Below the pieces are notes generated by a model. It did no database searches. It worked only from the letters and a program-made list of their open reading frames with translations, and was not told the DNA's origin. This document shows, piece after piece, positions 5,234 to 7,925 of a stretch of 7,925 nt of DNA. A program made the translations under genes and the position numbers. Location of the stretch: contig JAIRUT010000038.1 of NCBI GenBank assembly GCA_031254255.1, forward strand, positions 1 to 7,925. The letters are read 5' to 3'. The DNA comes from Coriobacteriales bacterium (GTDB lineage Bacteria; Actinomycetota; Coriobacteriia; Coriobacteriales; UBA8131). Position 1 is the first letter of the stretch, and every line of letters begins with the position of its first letter.

Positions 5234-7219
5234 TTAAATATCTAAGAAACGGACGTCTTTGGCGTGACGTTGGATAAATTCCCGTCGCGGTTCCACGGCG
5301 TCGCCCATCAGGTCGCTGATCACCCTGTCGGCCAGAGAGCCGTCGTCCATGCTAACCTGCAACAGCGTGCGATTGGTCGGCTCCATCGTGGTTTCCCAGA
5401 GCTGCTCAGGATCCATCTCACCCAGGCCCTTGTAGCGCTGGATCGTGTATTTGGTGTCCTCTGCCAGTTCGGTAGTGGCCTTCTTGAGTTGCTCTTCCTT
5501 GTATATATAGGTGTGTTTGCGCCCCACGCTGAGGCGATAGAGCGGCGGCTGGGCGATGTAAATGTAGCCATGCTCGATCAGTTGCGGCATGAAGCGGAAG
5601 AAAAAAGTCAGCAGCAGCGTGCGGATGTGGGCGCCGTCGACATCGGCATCAGTCATGATGATAGCCTTGTGATAGCGAGCTTTATCGATGTCGAAGTCCT
5701 CCCCTATCCCCGTGCCCAATGCGGTGATCAGGGTGTTGATGACCTCAGAGGAAAGTGAGCGATGCAAATTGGCGCGCTCGATGTTCAGGATCTTGCCGCG
5801 CAGGGGCAAGATCGCCTGGAAACTGCGCTCCCGGGCCTGCTTGGCGGAGCCACCGGCCGAGTCACCCTCGACGATGTAGATCTCCGTAAGCTCCGGATCC
5901 TTGAGCGAGCAGTCCGCCAACTTGCCGGGCAGAGATGTCTCCTTTTGCTTGCGGACATTCTTCTTGTAGTTGTTCACTGCCTCGCGAACGCGCTTTTCCT
6001 CCAGCGCCTTGTTGACAATCGCCTTGGCCGGATTCGGGTGCTCTTCAAAGAACTCAGTAATACCTTGCATCACAGCAGACTGGGAAAGCGAACGGATCTC
6101 GGTGTTTCCGAGCTTTGTCTTGGTCTGGCCCTCAAACTGCGGCTCGCGCAGCTTGACGGAAATAATGCAGGCCAAACCACTGCGAACATCCTCACCCACC
6201 ATGTTGTCTTCTTTTTCTTTAAGCATGTTGTGGCTGTTTGCATATTTGTTGATCGCACTGGTCAGGCCGTTGCGAAAGCCCTCTAGATGGGTCCCACCCT
6301 CGGTGGTGTGAATGTTGTTGGCAAAGGCCAGTGTGGTCTCATAATGCGTGGTGTTCCATTGCATGGCAAACTCAATTTCGCCAACCCCTTCTTGGGTAGC
6401 CGAGAAATGGATCGGCCGAGAAAGACCGGGAATGACATCCTTGCCCTCGTTGACGTACTTCACAAAATCGATGATTCCCCCCGTGTATTGGAATGTCTCC
6501 GAAAAGGTCGCGCCCTCCGGGGCATTCTCGTCGCTGGAAGGAACCCGCTCGTCATTGAAGATGATCTTGATGTTCTTGTTCAGGAAGGCCATTTCCCGCA
6601 GTCGGGAAGCAATAGTCTCGTGATCGTATTCTAAGACCTCAAAGATCTCGGGATCGGCCCAAAAGGTGATGCGCGTGCCGGTTTTTTTGGTTTTGTCACC
6701 CTGGGTGAGCTTTTTGGTTGTCTTACCACGGGCAAATTCGATACTCCAGACGTAACCGTCGTTGGCAACTTCGGCTATCATCCGCTCTGAAAGCGCGTTG
6801 ACCACGCTGACGCCAACGCCGTGGAGACCTCCGGACACCTTGTAGGCATCTCCGTCGAATTTGGCACCAGCGTGTAAAACCGTCAAGACTACCTCAAGTG
6901 TTGGCATCTTCATATCCGGATGCTTTTCAATCGGAATACCGCGGCCGTTGTCAGCCACTGTGACGGAATTGTCCTTGTGGATCGTCACTTCGATGCGATC
7001 GGCGAAGCCGGCCATAGACTCATCGATAGAATTGTCCACAACCTCATAAATCAGATGATGAAGACCGCGAACACCAGTGGAGCCGATATACATTCCCGGA
7101 CGTTTGCGCACCGGATCCAGCCCTTTGAGGACTTGAATGTCTTTTGCTCCGTACTCTTCGTTTCCCTTGGTGTTTGCAGTGGCGCTTTCATGCATTTCAA
7201 TAGGTTTTGCGTCTGCCAC
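5234..7219 (-). CDS. gyrB: DNA gyrase subunit B
   Basis: The 661-residue ATPase subunit of gyrase, the short form lacking the large insert of E. coli GyrB. The GHKL ATPase domain shows E59 (general base) in Y-E-V-V-D-N-S, D90-N-G-R-G94, and the ATP-lid G-G-L-H-G-V-G at 130-136. The transducer carries the Q365-T-K367 loop that senses ATP. The TOPRIM domain has E451-G-D453-S-A-G-G and D524-A-D526-V-D528, which bind Mg2+ for DNA cleavage. The tail domain ends with R-Y-K-G-L-G-E-M at 595-602. The position of E. coli Lys447 is Arg482, a conservative change. The start is GTG at 7219 with AAAGG (7231-7227) 7 bases ahead. It is driven by the promoter at 7289-7317 and is probably cotranscribed with gyrA. 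Confidence 0.98.
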   Translation of the reverse strand: MADAKPIEMHESATANTKGNEEYGAKDIQVLKGLDPVRKRPGMYIGSTGVRGLHHLIYEVVDNSIDESMAGFADRIEVTIHKDNSVTVADNGRGIPIEKHPDMKMPTLEVVLTVLHAGAKFDGDAYKVSGGLHGVGVSVVNALSERMIAEVANDGYVWSIEFARGKTTKKLTQGDKTKKTGTRITFWADPEIFEVLEYDHETIASRLREMAFLNKNIKIIFNDERVPSSDENAPEGATFSETFQYTGGIIDFVKYVNEGKDVIPGLSRPIHFSATQEGVGEIEFAMQWNTTHYETTLAFANNIHTTEGGTHLEGFRNGLTSAINKYANSHNMLKEKEDNMVGEDVRSGLACIISVKLREPQFEGQTKTKLGNTEIRSLSQSAVMQGITEFFEEHPNPAKAIVNKALEEKRVREAVNNYKKNVRKQKETSLPGKLADCSLKDPELTEIYIVEGDSAGGSAKQARERSFQAILPLRGKILNIERANLHRSLSSEVINTLITALGTGIGEDFDIDKARYHKAIIMTDADVDGAHIRTLLLTFFFRFMPQLIEHGYIYIAQPPLYRLSVGRKHTYIYKEEQLKKATTELAEDTKYTIQRYKGLGEMDPEQLWETTMEPTNRTLLQVSMDDGSLADRVISDLMGDAVEPRREFIQRHAKDVRFLDI

Positions 7220-7256
7220 TCTTTAACCTTTCCTGACGGGTAAGCACATTTTCAAT

Positions 7257-7273
7257 AAACCACGCTTCGGTTT
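7257..7273 (-). promoter_or_regulatory. Small hairpin in the gyrB leader
   Basis: AAACC and GGTTT (5-bp stem, 7-base loop) face each other in the predicted 63-base untranslated leader, between the promoter and the ribosome site. It is too weak to act as a terminator; any role in message stability or translation is conjecture. Confidence 0.25.
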
Positions 7274-7288
7274 CGTATAAGCCTGATA

Positions 7289-7317
7289 ATTATAGCAGAA
7301 CTCTTTGTTTCAGTCTT
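7289..7317 (-). promoter_or_regulatory. Extended -10 promoter for gyrB-gyrA
   Basis: Reading leftward, a perfect TATAAT (7294-7289) is preceded by TGC, giving the extended -10 form TGnTATAAT. At 17 bases upstream is AAGACT (7317-7312), which matches the -35 consensus only in its GAC core. The start site would be near 7282 and the leader about 63 bases. It lies in the 112-base spacer after dciA, so gyrBA can be expressed apart from the replication genes upstream. A weak -35 with a strong extended -10 would suit supercoiling-sensitive control, which is known for gyrase promoters elsewhere. Confidence 0.65.
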
Positions 7318-7331
7318 AATCACAGTGTATT

Positions 7332-7883
7332 TTATATCCATTTGTCGCGTTCTGAGCGCTTCTTAGGCTTGTTTGCGCTATCTATTGCCTTTTTCCACTC
7401 TAGATTAGCCTTCATGGCGTTAAAAAGGCTTATTTTCAGGCATTTATCTTTGATGGAATCCACACTGCCCCAGGCATGACTCTCTTCTTCAAAAGTTAGT
7501 GGGATGATATCGAGTAGCTTTTTTTGTTCGTTTTGTTTGAAGGATTTGGAGCGTTTTTTGAAGACGTTGCGCACACTGGCACGACGGGTCACAGCAAATC
7601 TCAGATCCTCCAATTGATCGTGGTCTTTCAACCCTAAAGCTTGCGAGAGTAAGGTTTTGTGAATTTCTTTGTTCGCCGTAAGTTCGGCAGCAATGTGCGA
7701 TCCATTTGTGTAAACAACAGCAATTCTGGGATTATGTTTATCAAAGATCAGATTATCCGTATGGTCTAATATTTCCTGACTGACAATACTTTCCCAAGCT
7801 TGACGCAAATTAGCCAATTTTGCTCGATGGACATTGTTGCTTTGGCTTAAGAAGCTATCCAAGTTTTTACTTAGATTATCCAT
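7332..7883 (-). CDS. dciA: DciA/DUF721 replicative helicase loader
   Basis: A 183-residue protein of the DUF721 family, whose characterised members bind the DnaB helicase and help load it at replication forks. The N-terminal half (about residues 20-98) has the KH-like pattern of the family: L-R-Q-A-W30 then I-V near 33, a beta strand R-I-A-V-V-Y at 53-58, H-I-A-A-E-L at 63-68, and a closing D-L-R-F-A-V at 93-98. A lysine-rich linker follows (105-122), then a helical region with S-L-F-N-A-M-K-A-N-L-E-W-K-K (152-165) and a basic C-terminus. The ATG at 7883-7881 has GGAG about 10 bases ahead and overlaps an upstream TGA as TGATG. The coding DNA is clearly richer in A and T than gyrBA. The family call rests on weak but consistent sequence plus conserved position before gyrB. 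Confidence 0.8.
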   Translation of the reverse strand: MDNLSKNLDSFLSQSNNVHRAKLANLRQAWESIVSQEILDHTDNLIFDKHNPRIAVVYTNGSHIAAELTANKEIHKTLLSQALGLKDHDQLEDLRFAVTRRASVRNVFKKRSKSFKQNEQKKLLDIIPLTFEEESHAWGSVDSIKDKCLKISLFNAMKANLEWKKAIDSANKPKKRSERDKWI

Positions 7884-7925
7884 CAGCGCACTTCTCCATT
7901 AAGGTTGAGATTGGTAGGCTTCTGA
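7883..7925 (-). CDS. C-terminal end of an upstream gene, possibly recF (partial)
   Basis: The frame that ends at TGA 7885-7883 is open to the right edge and gives only 13 whole codons, ending N-L-N-G-E-V-R. The TGA overlaps the dciA ATG by one base, as expected for a coupled operon. RecF is suggested only by the common recF-dciA-gyrB order; the residues are too few to recognise. Another frame is also open and would end at 7876, so the assignment is tentative. Confidence 0.35.
   Translation of the reverse strand, partial: QKPTNLNLNGEVR

Noticed and set aside
2491..7219. Topoisomerase IV (parE-parC) instead of gyrase
   Set aside because: The GyrA box at residues 533-539, the acidic tail and the dciA-gyrB-gyrA order all point to gyrase.

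Overview
The window carries the gyrase locus of a bacterium that is probably an actinomycete of the class Coriobacteriia. That lean rests on the compact 661-residue GyrB, the GyrA active-site wording (an S-A-W-T stretch before the H-P-H-G-D-T loop) and a DciA/DUF721 protein ending in an L-E-W-K-K segment. It also rests on the order [upstream gene]-dciA-gyrB-gyrA, which is the usual dnaA-dnaN-recF-dciA-gyrBA replication neighbourhood. The genus cannot be named from the sequence.

Right half, all on the minus strand and transcribed leftward. The last codons of an upstream gene (probably recF, by position only) overlap the start of dciA in a TGATG junction. A 112-bp spacer with an extended -10 promoter leads into gyrB (GTG start). 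After 25 bp comes gyrA (GTG start), whose TGA stop overlaps by one base the ATG of a HAD-family phosphatase. A weak hairpin followed by four T residues overlaps the phosphatase stop codon and may end the operon. The core function is replication and topology: helicase loading (DciA) and negative supercoiling (GyrA2B2), with a small-molecule phosphatase translationally tied to gyrA.

Middle. A bifunctional-nuclease-domain protein (DUF151) is encoded on the plus strand from a TTG start with a strong ribosome binding site, converging on the phosphatase with a 33-bp gap. In the same frame immediately upstream is an open 34-codon frame whose TGA stop directly abuts that TTG.

Left edge, minus strand. 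A good sigma70-type promoter (TTGACG, 18 bp, TATATT) fires leftward into three small genes: a WXG100-like helical protein (TTG start, F-A-G in place of W-x-G), a helical protein with an eight-glutamine tail, and the N-terminus of a third protein with a real W-E-G motif, cut by the window edge. This resembles the small-protein front end of a type VII secretion (Esx/LXG) substrate cassette. Between the first two genes the transcribed strand holds a 15-bp tandem repeat with five G3 runs, which fits a G-quadruplex pattern. This cassette is the least ordinary part of the window; any effector would lie beyond the left edge.

No rRNA, tRNA, insertion sequence or CRISPR array was seen.
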